Assembly: GCA_017519205.1 (NCBI GenBank)
Contig: JAFWSW010000090.1
Location: forward strand, 1-32,675
Source of the DNA: Clostridiales bacterium
GTDB taxonomy: Bacteria > Bacillota > Clostridia > Saccharofermentanales > Saccharofermentanaceae
Length of the DNA: 32,675 nt
Direction: 5' to 3'
In this document: positions 23,564-30,808 of the stretch, in pieces
Position numbering within the stretch: the stretch's first letter is position 1
Layout: every line of letters begins with the position of its first letter
The notes under the pieces: model-generated
Database searches by the model: none
Told to the model about the DNA's origin: nothing
What the model saw: only the letters and a program-made list of their open reading frames with translations
Translations under genes and position numbers: made by a program

Positions 23564-24601
23564 ATGAAAAAATTAATGAAGGCAATGAGCCTGGCTCTTG
23601 TCGTCACTATGCTTTGTGCGTCTGTGGCTTGTAAGAAGTCCGATAAGAAAGAGACGACAAAGGAGACAGAGGCTGAGACCACTGTGTCTGAGACAACTGC
23701 AGAGAGTGAGACAGAGACAACTGCTGAGCCGACGACGGAAGCTTCTTCCGAAGAGACCTTTGCTGAAGGCTATCCGGTCGAGCTGACAGACATCTACGGT
23801 CAGAAGGCCGTAATCAAGGCTGAACCGCAGAGAGTAGTATCCTGCAGCCCGGCCTGCACAGAGATCATCTTCTCCCTCGGACAGGAAAGCAAACTGGTTG
23901 GACGCACCAACTACTGCAACTATCCGGAAGCTGCTGCTTCGATCGAGTCCATCGGTGATATCAATGCACCGGACGTCGAGAAGATCGTAAGCCTCAACCC
24001 GGACGTTGTTGTCGCTGATTCCATCTTCCCGAAGGAAGCATATGACAAGCTGACAGGTCTCGGTGTGACTGTCGTTATCCTCAACGAGGAAAAAGTAGTC
24101 GACGGTGTATATACCAAGATCGAGAACATGGGTAAGATCCTCGGCGCAACTGAGGAAGCTGCACAGGTTAACGCTGAAATGAAGGCAAAGATCGACAACG
24201 TGCAGGATGCACTCAAGGATCTCAAGAATCATCCGTCTGTTTACTATGTAGTCGGCTTCGGTGAGGGCGGCGACTGGACAGCTACCGGTGATACATTCAT
24301 CAACAACATCATTGAACTGGCCGGCGCGGAGAACGCTGCAAAGAGCGGTTCCGGCTGGGCTTACAACGTAGAGGATCTGGTTTCTCAGGATCCGAATATC
24401 ATCATCATCCCGTCCTGGGCAGATGGCACATTCCAGACAACAGCTCCGTATTCGGACCTGACTGCTGTTAAGGAAGGACATGTCATCGTTCTGGAAAGCA
24501 CAGACATGTTGGACCGCCAGTGCGCAAGAAACGCAGATGCAGTCGAGATGCTGGCTAAGCTTATTTTCCCTGAGTGCTTCGAAGAAGAAAAGGCAGCTTA
24601 A
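23564..24601 (+). CDS. btuF: Cobalamin ABC transporter substrate-binding lipoprotein (BtuF-like)
   Basis: This is a class III periplasmic-binding-type lipoprotein (about 345 residues) that should capture cobalamin outside the membrane for BtuC/BtuD. It has a lipoprotein signal ending ASVAC, then a Ser/Thr/Glu spacer of about 45 residues and the fold with PQRVVSCSPACTEIIFSLGQ, VGRTNYCNYP and SLNPDVVVAD. I chose the ATG at 23564 (GGAG six bases upstream); an ATG four codons earlier (23552) with AAAGGA upstream is nearly as good. The longer open frame to 23405 overlaps the riboswitch and is not coding. Cobalamin specificity is inferred from the riboswitch; siderophore or heme proteins share the fold. 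Confidence 0.9.
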   Translation: MKKLMKAMSLALVVTMLCASVACKKSDKKETTKETEAETTVSETTAESETETTAEPTTEASSEETFAEGYPVELTDIYGQKAVIKAEPQRVVSCSPACTEIIFSLGQESKLVGRTNYCNYPEAAASIESIGDINAPDVEKIVSLNPDVVVADSIFPKEAYDKLTGLGVTVVILNEEKVVDGVYTKIENMGKILGATEEAAQVNAEMKAKIDNVQDALKDLKNHPSVYYVVGFGEGGDWTATGDTFINNIIELAGAENAAKSGSGWAYNVEDLVSQDPNIIIIPSWADGTFQTTAPYSDLTAVKEGHVIVLESTDMLDRQCARNADAVEMLAKLIFPECFEEEKAA

Positions 24602-24612
24602 GCAGGATGAAC

Positions 24613-24629
24613 GATCGCTTCGGGCGATC
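24613..24629 (+). promoter_or_regulatory. Intercistronic hairpin between btuF and btuC
   Basis: GATCGC (24613-24618) pairs with GCGATC (24624-24629) around TTCGG. Hairpins after binding-protein genes often stabilise the upstream message and keep binding protein in excess over the transporter; that role is inferred. Confidence 0.5.
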
Positions 24630-24646
24630 AAGATGAAGGCAGTTTC

Positions 24647-25708
24647 ATGAAAAAAGAACCGCTTAAAAGATCGACATTCACAATGACCGGAGGGGGACTC
24701 GTTCTCCTTCTGGTCATTGTTGTCATTTGGGCCTCGGCAGTGGGGTCGGTGTCGGTTCCTTTTCTGCAGAGCGCGAAGATCGTAGCTTCCAAACTGCCGT
24801 TCGTAAACAAAGAAAAACTGCTCGAGGGGATCCCCCGGGCGAATAAACTGATCATATGGGATATACGCCTTCCGCGTGTGCTCCTGGCAGGACTTGTCGG
24901 CGGAGGCCTGGCGGCGGCAGGTGTCGTCATGCAGGCGCTTTTCCGAAATCCTCTGGCGGATCCGCAGGTGCTGGGCATCTCTTCGGGTGCGGCATTTGGT
25001 GCGGCGATTGCAATCGCCTTCGGCATCACATTTACCGTAATGGGAATAAGCAGTATCTGGATGTTCGCCTTCGTGGGCGCGATCCTGACGATGCTGCTGG
25101 TCTTCCGTATCGCAAGGATCGCAACATCGCGGTCGATCACGGGGATCCTTCTGGCTGGCATCGCATGTTCTTCGATGCTCACTGCGGCGATCACCCTTCT
25201 CATGATGTGGAACCGGCAGAAGCTTGAGCAGATCTATCTGTGGATGCTCGGAAGCTTCTCCGCGGCGTCGTGGATCAAGGTCGGCTTTATGACGGCCGTT
25301 CTGGTTCCGGCGGTCATCTGTTTCGGTATTCTGGGAAGAGATCTTGACCTTCTTTCCTTCGGGGATCAGGAGGCGCAGAGCATGGGCGTCGCCGTCAAAA
25401 GGACCCGCACGATCGCAGTGATCTCCACATCCCTTCTTGTCGCGGCAAGTGTATCGGTCAGCGGCATCATCGGATTTGTCAGCCTTATTATCCCACATAT
25501 CATGCGGCTTCTGGTCGGACCGAAGAACCGGCGCCTGATCGTGCTCTCACTTCTGGGCGGCGCGATCTTCATGATCCTCTGTGACATGGTATCCCGTACG
25601 GCAGTGCCGCCGACGGAGATCGCCGTCGGTGCGATCACGCAGGTCACGGGTGCACCGTTCTTCCTTTACCTTCTGTGGAAAGAAAGAAGAAGGGAGGAAC
25701 GCGAATGA
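24647..25708 (+). CDS. btuC: FecCD-family ABC permease, cobalamin importer (BtuC-like)
   Basis: The 353-residue multi-span permease belongs to the FecCD/BtuC family, which forms a homodimeric channel for vitamin B12 or iron chelates. Family blocks include WDIRLPRVLLAGLVGGGLA, GVVMQALFRNPLADPQVLG, SSGAAFGAAIAI, WMLGSFSAASW and the cytoplasmic SGIIGFVSLIIPHIMRLLVG coupling region, ending with the PTEIAVGAITQVTGAPFFLYLL segment. It overlaps btuD by four bases. Substrate assignment rests on the upstream riboswitch. Confidence 0.92.
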   Translation: MKKEPLKRSTFTMTGGGLVLLLVIVVIWASAVGSVSVPFLQSAKIVASKLPFVNKEKLLEGIPRANKLIIWDIRLPRVLLAGLVGGGLAAAGVVMQALFRNPLADPQVLGISSGAAFGAAIAIAFGITFTVMGISSIWMFAFVGAILTMLLVFRIARIATSRSITGILLAGIACSSMLTAAITLLMMWNRQKLEQIYLWMLGSFSAASWIKVGFMTAVLVPAVICFGILGRDLDLLSFGDQEAQSMGVAVKRTRTIAVISTSLLVAASVSVSGIIGFVSLIIPHIMRLLVGPKNRRLIVLSLLGGAIFMILCDMVSRTAVPPTEIAVGAITQVTGAPFFLYLLWKERRREERE

Positions 25709-26568
25709 GTCAGGAAAAGACCAACATGACAGCCGCTTCAGGTGGCGCATTGAATCAATGTAGTGCGGCATCCGGCATCGACGTACGCGAGCTGACCTAT
25801 CAGCCGGGATCTGCCAGAAAGCCGATCCTTGCCGATGTGTCGTGTTCCTTTGCCGAGGGACATATGACGGCACTTCTCGGACCGAACGGATCCGGCAAGA
25901 CCACGCTTCTCAAGCACTTCCTCTCGCAGATCAAGTGCCCGGAGGGTGCGGTGCTGATCGATGGGAAGGACACGCTCGACTATGCACCGAAGGAGCGTAG
26001 CCGGAAGATCTCGTGGGTACCGCAGAACAGCATCGGGGAGAGTGCTTTTACCGTGGAAGAAGTTGTTCTCATGGCCCGATACCCGTACAAAAGCACCTGG
26101 GAGGGCGACTCCGAGGAAGACCGGAAGATCGCGGAAGAAGCCATGCGGACAGTAGGCGTGTGGGAGCTTAGAAGAAGAAACTTTACTTCGCTTTCCGGAG
26201 GTGAACGGCAGCGGACCCTGATCGCCAGAGCGCTGGCGCAGACCACACCGTGGATCCTTCTGGACGAACCGACATCGAATCTCGACATCCGGCATCAGAT
26301 CGGGATCCTCGACCTTCTGAACAAGCGCGTCCGCGAGGGCGGGCTCAGTGTGATCGTCGTCATGCACGATTTCAATATGGTCGAGAGATACTGTGACCGG
26401 GCGGTCCTGCTGAAAGAAGGAAATCTTGTTGCCAAAGGCGAAACGGACGAGGTCCTTCAGCCGAATCTTATGCAGGACGTATATGGTGTGGAGTTCCAGG
26501 TCGTGGAGAAGGATGGAAGACGGCTGTTCTTCCCGGTACGCGAAGGCCCGCGGAATATGCTACAATAA
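25705..26568 (+). CDS. btuD: ABC transporter ATPase for cobalamin uptake (BtuD-like)
   Basis: The 287-residue ATPase powers the BtuC-like permease. All nucleotide-binding motifs are present: Walker A GPNGSGKTT (59-67), signature LSGGERQR (163-170), Walker B WILLDEP (183-189), D-loop SNLD and H-loop His221 in VVMHD. I place the start at ATG 25705, which overlaps the btuC stop (ATGA) and has GGAGG upstream, rather than the longer open frame from 25675. An unusual Ser/Ala/Gly-rich stretch of about 25 residues precedes the ATPase fold. Confidence 0.94.
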   Translation: MSQEKTNMTAASGGALNQCSAASGIDVRELTYQPGSARKPILADVSCSFAEGHMTALLGPNGSGKTTLLKHFLSQIKCPEGAVLIDGKDTLDYAPKERSRKISWVPQNSIGESAFTVEEVVLMARYPYKSTWEGDSEEDRKIAEEAMRTVGVWELRRRNFTSLSGGERQRTLIARALAQTTPWILLDEPTSNLDIRHQIGILDLLNKRVREGGLSVIVVMHDFNMVERYCDRAVLLKEGNLVAKGETDEVLQPNLMQDVYGVEFQVVEKDGRRLFFPVREGPRNMLQ

Positions 26569-26599
26569 TTGCAAATACGGCGGAAGGCGGACCGGACTC

Positions 26600-27259
26600 A
26601 TGGAACTGATCACCAAAGCGGAGAACTTCGAAGAGTATCTCGAAACAAGCGAATATATCAACCATAACAACGTCAAGGTCGTCATCGTGGCGAACTACCT
26701 GATGGAGAAGATCTTCAAGGACATGAACGACGGGAAAGAGATGGGCTATCTCGACCCGGAGATCGAGTTCGCGTCGCGTGCTTTTGAATTCGTAAGAGAT
26801 GAGATCTCGCACAGTAACGATGCCGGGCGAAAAGAACTCGTCCTTCGTGCATCGGACGTACTCGACAAGAGGACGGGCCTCTGCTTCGGCAAGTCGCACC
26901 TTCTCTGTGCACTTCTGCGTGCATCGGGGATCCCGGCGGGACTCTGCTATCAGTATCTGCGCCTGGATGAGAACGATGATTCCTCGCCCCTGATCCTTCA
27001 CGGACTCAATGCCGTATACTTCGCATCCCTTGGAAGATGGATCCGTCTGGATGCCAGAGGAAATAAAGAGGGCGTCGATGCGCAGTTCTCTCTCGATGAA
27101 GAAAAGCTCGCATTCCCGGTACGTCCGGGACTTGGTGAGACCGATCTTCCGTTTATATTCCCGCGCCCGGATCTCGGTGTGATCGGCGTGCTCAAACAGT
27201 ATGACAACGTGCAGGATGCCATGGCGAACCTGCCGACAAAGATCGCGGGCTCGTGCTGA
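26600..27259 (+). CDS. Transglutaminase-like cysteine protease-fold protein
   Basis: The 219-residue cytoplasmic-looking protein has a transglutaminase-like core with an intact catalytic triad: Cys95 in TGLCFGKSHLL, His134 in ILHGLNAVYF and Asp151 in IRLDARGN. No signal peptide is visible. Bacterial members are mostly uncharacterised peptidases or amidases, so the substrate is unknown. It follows btuD after 31 bases on the same strand, possibly as the last gene of the cobalamin operon, but no functional link is evident. The ATG at 26600 was chosen because the upstream extension lies within btuD. Confidence 0.85.
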   Translation: MELITKAENFEEYLETSEYINHNNVKVVIVANYLMEKIFKDMNDGKEMGYLDPEIEFASRAFEFVRDEISHSNDAGRKELVLRASDVLDKRTGLCFGKSHLLCALLRASGIPAGLCYQYLRLDENDDSSPLILHGLNAVYFASLGRWIRLDARGNKEGVDAQFSLDEEKLAFPVRPGLGETDLPFIFPRPDLGVIGVLKQYDNVQDAMANLPTKIAGSC

Positions 27260-27336
27260 CGGATTTTTCCAACGACGGCAAGTACATGCGATAAAGAAAT
27301 AGTATCAGTGCTTTTGCCATAAAATCATGGAAACAC

Positions 27337-27366
27337 TTGACGTAGGGCGGGTGAAGATGGTATTAT
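27337..27366 (+). promoter_or_regulatory. Promoter of tRNA-Cys
   Basis: TTGACG (27337-27342), an 18-base spacer and TATTAT (27361-27366) with a TG extended -10 (27358-27359), 22 bases before the tRNA. An AGTGCTTTT copy lies upstream at 27307-27315. Confidence 0.75.
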
Positions 27367-27388
27367 TTCATTCGCTGATTATGCAAAT

Positions 27389-27462
27389 GGCGCCATAGCC
27401 AAGTGGTAAGGCAGAGGTCTACAAAACCTTTATCCCCGGTTCAAATCCGGGTGGTGCCTCCA
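27389..27462 (+). tRNA. tRNA-Cys-like gene with ACA anticodon
   Basis: The 74-base gene folds as a full cloverleaf: acceptor GGCGCCA with TGGTGCC, D arm, anticodon stem GAGGT/ACCTT, T arm and encoded CCA (27460-27462). The body and the U73 discriminator are those of clostridial tRNA-Cys, but the loop CTACAAA gives anticodon ACA (27421-27423) where GCA is expected. It would read UGU. It has its own promoter and terminator. Loss of G34, a cysteinyl-tRNA synthetase identity base, may impair charging. Confidence 0.9.
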
Positions 27463-27468
27463 AATGAG

Positions 27469-27498
27469 AAGGAGTTATCGGAAGATGACTCCTTTTTT
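27469..27498 (+). terminator. Intrinsic terminator of tRNA-Cys
   Basis: AAGGAGTTATC (27469-27479) pairs with GATGACTCCTT (27484-27494) around GGAA, followed by TTTT. Confidence 0.92.
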
Positions 27499-27654
27499 GT
27501 CGCCCGGAAGAAGGTATCCTTCGCCGGCGGAGGGCGCGGATCCCTCCAAAGGTTATCAGACAATTTTGACGCGGGTGACAGGATAGTTAGGAGAATCAGG
27601 AAGACGCGATGCTAGAATACAGACGTGGAGCATTGGGACCGCAGAAAATAAAAA
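27499..27654 (+). other. Spacer with two small hairpins, no gene seen
   Basis: The 156 bases between the tRNA-Cys terminator and the next lipoprotein hold GAAGG/CCTTC (27510-27522) and GGAGGG/CCCTCC (27529-27547) hairpins. A TAGAAT at 27613-27618 could be a -10 but lacks a good -35. I see no coding potential. Confidence 0.4.
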
Positions 27655-28416
27655 GTGAGAATAAGAAAAGTGGCAAGCAAAAGATTTCAAAGAAGTGTCA
27701 GTGCACTGATCCTGACCGCAGTCCTCCTTAGCGGATGTCAGGCCGGTGCGCAGAAAAAGGGGAAAGATGGAAGTGGCGGTAACGCGGTCACTGACGGTTC
27801 GACCTCCGATATCAACAATACTTCTTCCGATACTCTAACCTCCGGAACAAGTGAAGAAACGCCAGCCAATACTCCTACGCCGGCTTTCACCCCCACCCCG
27901 ACACTTTCTCCCGCGCCGAAGTATGAGAACAACAGTACGAATGTGGACGGACATCACGAATTCCGGCCGCATGTTTTCAGTACGGTTTATCAGAATGAAT
28001 TCGGCGGAAAGACGAAAGAAGCGCTCTATGCGTATATCGATGCAGTGAGAAACGGGGATGATACGTTCCCGTGCCCGGATGAGAATACCTATAGATGGGT
28101 CATCGGACATCTGGCCTCGCATTTCTGCCCGGTGGGAGATTACTTTGTGGATGAGACTTTAGCAACAGGACCGTTGTATGAAAACGGGACGGGCTACATC
28201 TATTACACGATCCCGAAGGACACCTTCTGTCTCGGCGTGTATGGTGATGAGACCTGGAAACACATGACTTTCTCTGCAACGGATAATCGTTACGAAGAAC
28301 TCTGGGGCATAAGTCACGGCGGCGGAGCCATGTACGTCGGTATGGACAGAGAAAATAAGGATGTCATCTGCGAGGATTACTCCGGATATACATTCACATT
28401 CCACTACGGGAAATAA
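27655..28416 (+). CDS. Lipoprotein of unknown function
   Basis: I do not recognise this 253-residue protein. It starts at a GTG (another GTG five codons later is equally possible, and neither has a strong ribosome binding site). A basic N-terminus is followed by a lipoprotein signal with the lipobox LLSGC, then a Gly/Ser/Thr linker and a Pro/Thr-rich spacer (TPTPAFTPTPTLSPAP). The remaining 160 residues form a Tyr/Asp-rich globular domain without a motif known to me. It is probably exposed on the outer face of the membrane. It may form a unit with the next gene, 81 bases downstream. Confidence 0.75.
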   Translation: MRIRKVASKRFQRSVSALILTAVLLSGCQAGAQKKGKDGSGGNAVTDGSTSDINNTSSDTLTSGTSEETPANTPTPAFTPTPTLSPAPKYENNSTNVDGHHEFRPHVFSTVYQNEFGGKTKEALYAYIDAVRNGDDTFPCPDENTYRWVIGHLASHFCPVGDYFVDETLATGPLYENGTGYIYYTIPKDTFCLGVYGDETWKHMTFSATDNRYEELWGISHGGGAMYVGMDRENKDVICEDYSGYTFTFHYGK

Positions 28417-28497
28417 ATACGAATTCACAGTTTGCTTATATTACGTCAACATTCGTTCTTTAGAATGAAACTATCTAAAGGAACGGAGGTGCGGTAT

Positions 28498-29658
28498 ATG
28501 TTGACTGTGATCAGAAACGATCTGACCGGTGAGCCCCTGGCAAAGATGTTTATCCCGGAGGGTTGGGAAGCAAGAGGCCTTACCCTGGATATCTATCAGG
28601 GGATAGATAAGCCCTTCGTGGCACAGGTCCTGGCGAGGTCGAAAGACGGAAGTTCCAGTGTTCTGATACGGACCGGCGAGATGTTCCTGGATGTTCTCGA
28701 ATCCTTTGACCGTGTATCGCGGACGGATGCTTTTTCCGACGGAAAACTGAACAAGAATCTTCCGCTCATGATGCGTCGTCAGCTTCCGTTTTCCAACTAT
28801 ATGAATGCTTTTACGGCAAAAGCACTGAACGGCGGACCTCTGGAGGCGGTGGCGGATGCGCATCTCCCGAGCGTGTTCGGAAAGAATCCCGGGATCGCCA
28901 AGAAGCAGCTTCTGGCGAAGTTTGATTACCAGAAATCATGGGATATGGCGTATCCGAATCCTGTGTCCGAGGCAAGACTCCTGTCAGATCGGGAAGAATC
29001 CCTTCTTCGAAAATACAGAAGTAACGGCCGGGTCATCCTTGTAGGGATGGATCTGACTTCCATGGAATACGAGCAGAATATGACTTCAAGTGCAGCGGCC
29101 TATGGCATGATCGGTCTTCTTGCGATGGCGAGAAAATGGCATGGCCACTATGTGGTCTGGGGAAGTGAGAATATCTACATGTGCATGACTGATGCGGCTC
29201 ATGAGAATGAGGTAACGACAGCATATATGCAGATGGTCTCTTCCTTTACCTTTGATGAATCGATCTATAAGAAAAAGTTCCAGAAAGCGGATGAGTATAA
29301 CCAGGGGATGCTGGCGAAGAATCAGGCGATCCAGGCGCAGGTCGAGATCAACCGGCAGCAGCTGGCGATCAACCAGGCGCGTCTTCAGCAGACGCTTGCC
29401 GATAACAGCCGGGCGATGAGTGATATGATCATGGATTCGTGGGACAAGAAGATGGCTTCGGATTCGAGGATCAGTCAGGCCAGAAGTGAGGCGATCCGCG
29501 GAGTGAATACCTATGTGCGGACAGACGGCACGACCGTCGAACACTCTGTCGTTTCCGATCATGTATATCAGAATCAGTATGGTGATACGGTCGGTGTCAG
29601 CGGACCGGCGATCGACCCGAGCCTCATCCCGGACTGGACGGAGATCGGAAGACTGTAG
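28498..29658 (+). CDS. Unknown protein with coiled-coil region
   Basis: I do not recognise this 386-residue protein. The start at ATG 28498 is chosen for the GGAGGTG seven bases upstream; the frame extends 22 codons further up without such a site. No signal peptide or membrane helix is present. The N-terminal 200 residues begin LTVIRNDLTGEPLAKMFIPEGW; residues about 255-310 are Gln/Ala-rich and predicted helical (QAIQAQVEINRQQLAINQA). The C-terminus has a YQNQYGDTVGVSG segment and ends PDWTEIGRL, a pattern I associate only loosely with uncharacterised Lachnospiraceae proteins. An intrinsic terminator follows. Expression level and role cannot be judged. Confidence 0.8.
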   Translation: MLTVIRNDLTGEPLAKMFIPEGWEARGLTLDIYQGIDKPFVAQVLARSKDGSSSVLIRTGEMFLDVLESFDRVSRTDAFSDGKLNKNLPLMMRRQLPFSNYMNAFTAKALNGGPLEAVADAHLPSVFGKNPGIAKKQLLAKFDYQKSWDMAYPNPVSEARLLSDREESLLRKYRSNGRVILVGMDLTSMEYEQNMTSSAAAYGMIGLLAMARKWHGHYVVWGSENIYMCMTDAAHENEVTTAYMQMVSSFTFDESIYKKKFQKADEYNQGMLAKNQAIQAQVEINRQQLAINQARLQQTLADNSRAMSDMIMDSWDKKMASDSRISQARSEAIRGVNTYVRTDGTTVEHSVVSDHVYQNQYGDTVGVSGPAIDPSLIPDWTEIGRL

Positions 29659-29716
29659 TTCCGGTGCTTCTTCCGCTTCGGTGGATATGCAGTTGCCTCT
29701 GAAATGAACGAAAAAG

Positions 29717-29745
29717 AGGGCCGCCTTGCGGGGCGGTCCTTTTTG
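29717..29745 (+). terminator. Intrinsic terminator after the 28498 gene
   Basis: AGGGCCGCC (29717-29725) pairs with GGCGGTCCT (29732-29740, one G-T) and is followed by a T-run. Confidence 0.92.
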
Positions 29746-29755
29746 ATGCGAAAGA

Positions 29756-29764
29756 TGATATAAT
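29756..29764 (+). promoter_or_regulatory. Extended -10 promoter of the HEAT-like gene
   Basis: TGATATAAT is a consensus extended -10, 29 bases before the ATG; no good -35 is visible, and GGAGGTG precedes the start codon. Confidence 0.6.
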
Positions 29765-29793
29765 GCATAGGTAAGATTTCGCGGAGGTGCAAG

Positions 29794-30738
29794 ATGGAGC
29801 GCACGACACAGCTTTTTACCGAGTTTAATGAACTGATTTCGAAGGTCTGCGAGGAGTTTGCCGATAAGGTCTCTTCGAGCGAAGGCCCGACGGAAGCAGA
29901 GATGGCGGAACACTTTAAGGAATTCCGCCCATATATCGAGCAGAATACCGAGCCTTTCTGGAAAGAACCGAAAGACTATCTGGATGGAGCTACCGGTGAG
30001 GAGTTCATCGGCGCAATGGATATGGAGACGGCACTGGCGGCTTTTGACGAGGCGGCGATGCTGGTCGATGATGAAGCGACACCGTATCCGCTTGTGGACC
30101 GCCTGAAGAGTTTCGGCGAGCCGGCATGTGAAGTCCTTCTGAAGAAGGTGCTCGAGACTTCCTGGCAGCCGGAGGATGGCGAGGATGAGAATGAGTTCTT
30201 CGTGAAGTTCCAGCCGTGCGTATCCGCGATCCGTTTCTTCGGCGCCGCTGAGTATGAGCCGGCGATGGAACCGGTACTCGAGCGCTTCTGCAGTTTCGAA
30301 AGAACCCAGGAATATATTGCGGACTCCGTAAAGGTCATGATGCTCGGACTTGGTGATAAAGCCGTTCCGGTGCTGATCGACTTTATGCTGAACCGTTCGG
30401 ACGAGGATGTTTCCGGTCCGTATGAAGATATGATGATCATGCTGACCCACGTTGGCATCAAGCATCAGCAGAATGAGATCTACCAGGCACTTCGTGCCGG
30501 TTTCCGCCGCATGAAGAACAAGGTCATCGCCGTTATCTGTATCGGTGACTACGGTGATCCGAGAGGCATCGCACTTCTGAAGGGCTATCTCGACAGAAAC
30601 GTACACACGATCGATCGTGAAACTTTCTATGAGGCACTCTCGGCGATCCGACGTCTCGGTGGCGAGATCAATGACATTCAGGATCCGTTCCACGATTTCA
30701 CCAATAAGGTGCCGAAGAAGGATCAGGGAAAGAAGTAA
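29794..30738 (+). CDS. HEAT-repeat-like helical protein of unknown function
   Basis: The 314-residue protein is acidic and almost entirely helical. The second half shows HEAT-like pairs of helices: KAVPVLIDFMLNRSDEDVSGP, KNKVIAVICIGDYGDPRGIALLKGYL and ETFYEALSAIRRLGGEI. Such repeats build curved protein-binding scaffolds. No signal peptide or membrane helix is present and the C-terminus is a short basic tail. The function is unknown. hisA follows 70 bases later, on the same strand and without an obvious terminator or promoter between, so the two may be co-transcribed. Confidence 0.8.
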   Translation: MERTTQLFTEFNELISKVCEEFADKVSSSEGPTEAEMAEHFKEFRPYIEQNTEPFWKEPKDYLDGATGEEFIGAMDMETALAAFDEAAMLVDDEATPYPLVDRLKSFGEPACEVLLKKVLETSWQPEDGEDENEFFVKFQPCVSAIRFFGAAEYEPAMEPVLERFCSFERTQEYIADSVKVMMLGLGDKAVPVLIDFMLNRSDEDVSGPYEDMMIMLTHVGIKHQQNEIYQALRAGFRRMKNKVIAVICIGDYGDPRGIALLKGYLDRNVHTIDRETFYEALSAIRRLGGEINDIQDPFHDFTNKVPKKDQGKK

Positions 30739-30808
30739 TTTACGGGCGGTGGGCGCTTGAATGATGGAAGGCGCGGCCGCGGGCAGAACATAGCGAAGAG
30801 GAGCAGTA

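Noticed and set aside
23573-25498. 641-codon open frame on the minus strand opposite btuF/btuC
   Set aside because: It runs antisense across two clear genes. The plus-strand genes rarely use TTA, CTA and TCA codons, which leaves long antisense frames open. The translation is Arg/Asp/Cys-rich with no domain. The same applies to 4450-5715, 6434-7873, 21353-22264 and 29086-30870.
26426-26599. Longer N-terminus of the transglutaminase-like protein
   Set aside because: It overlaps the end of btuD out of frame; the ATG at 26600 begins the conserved protein.
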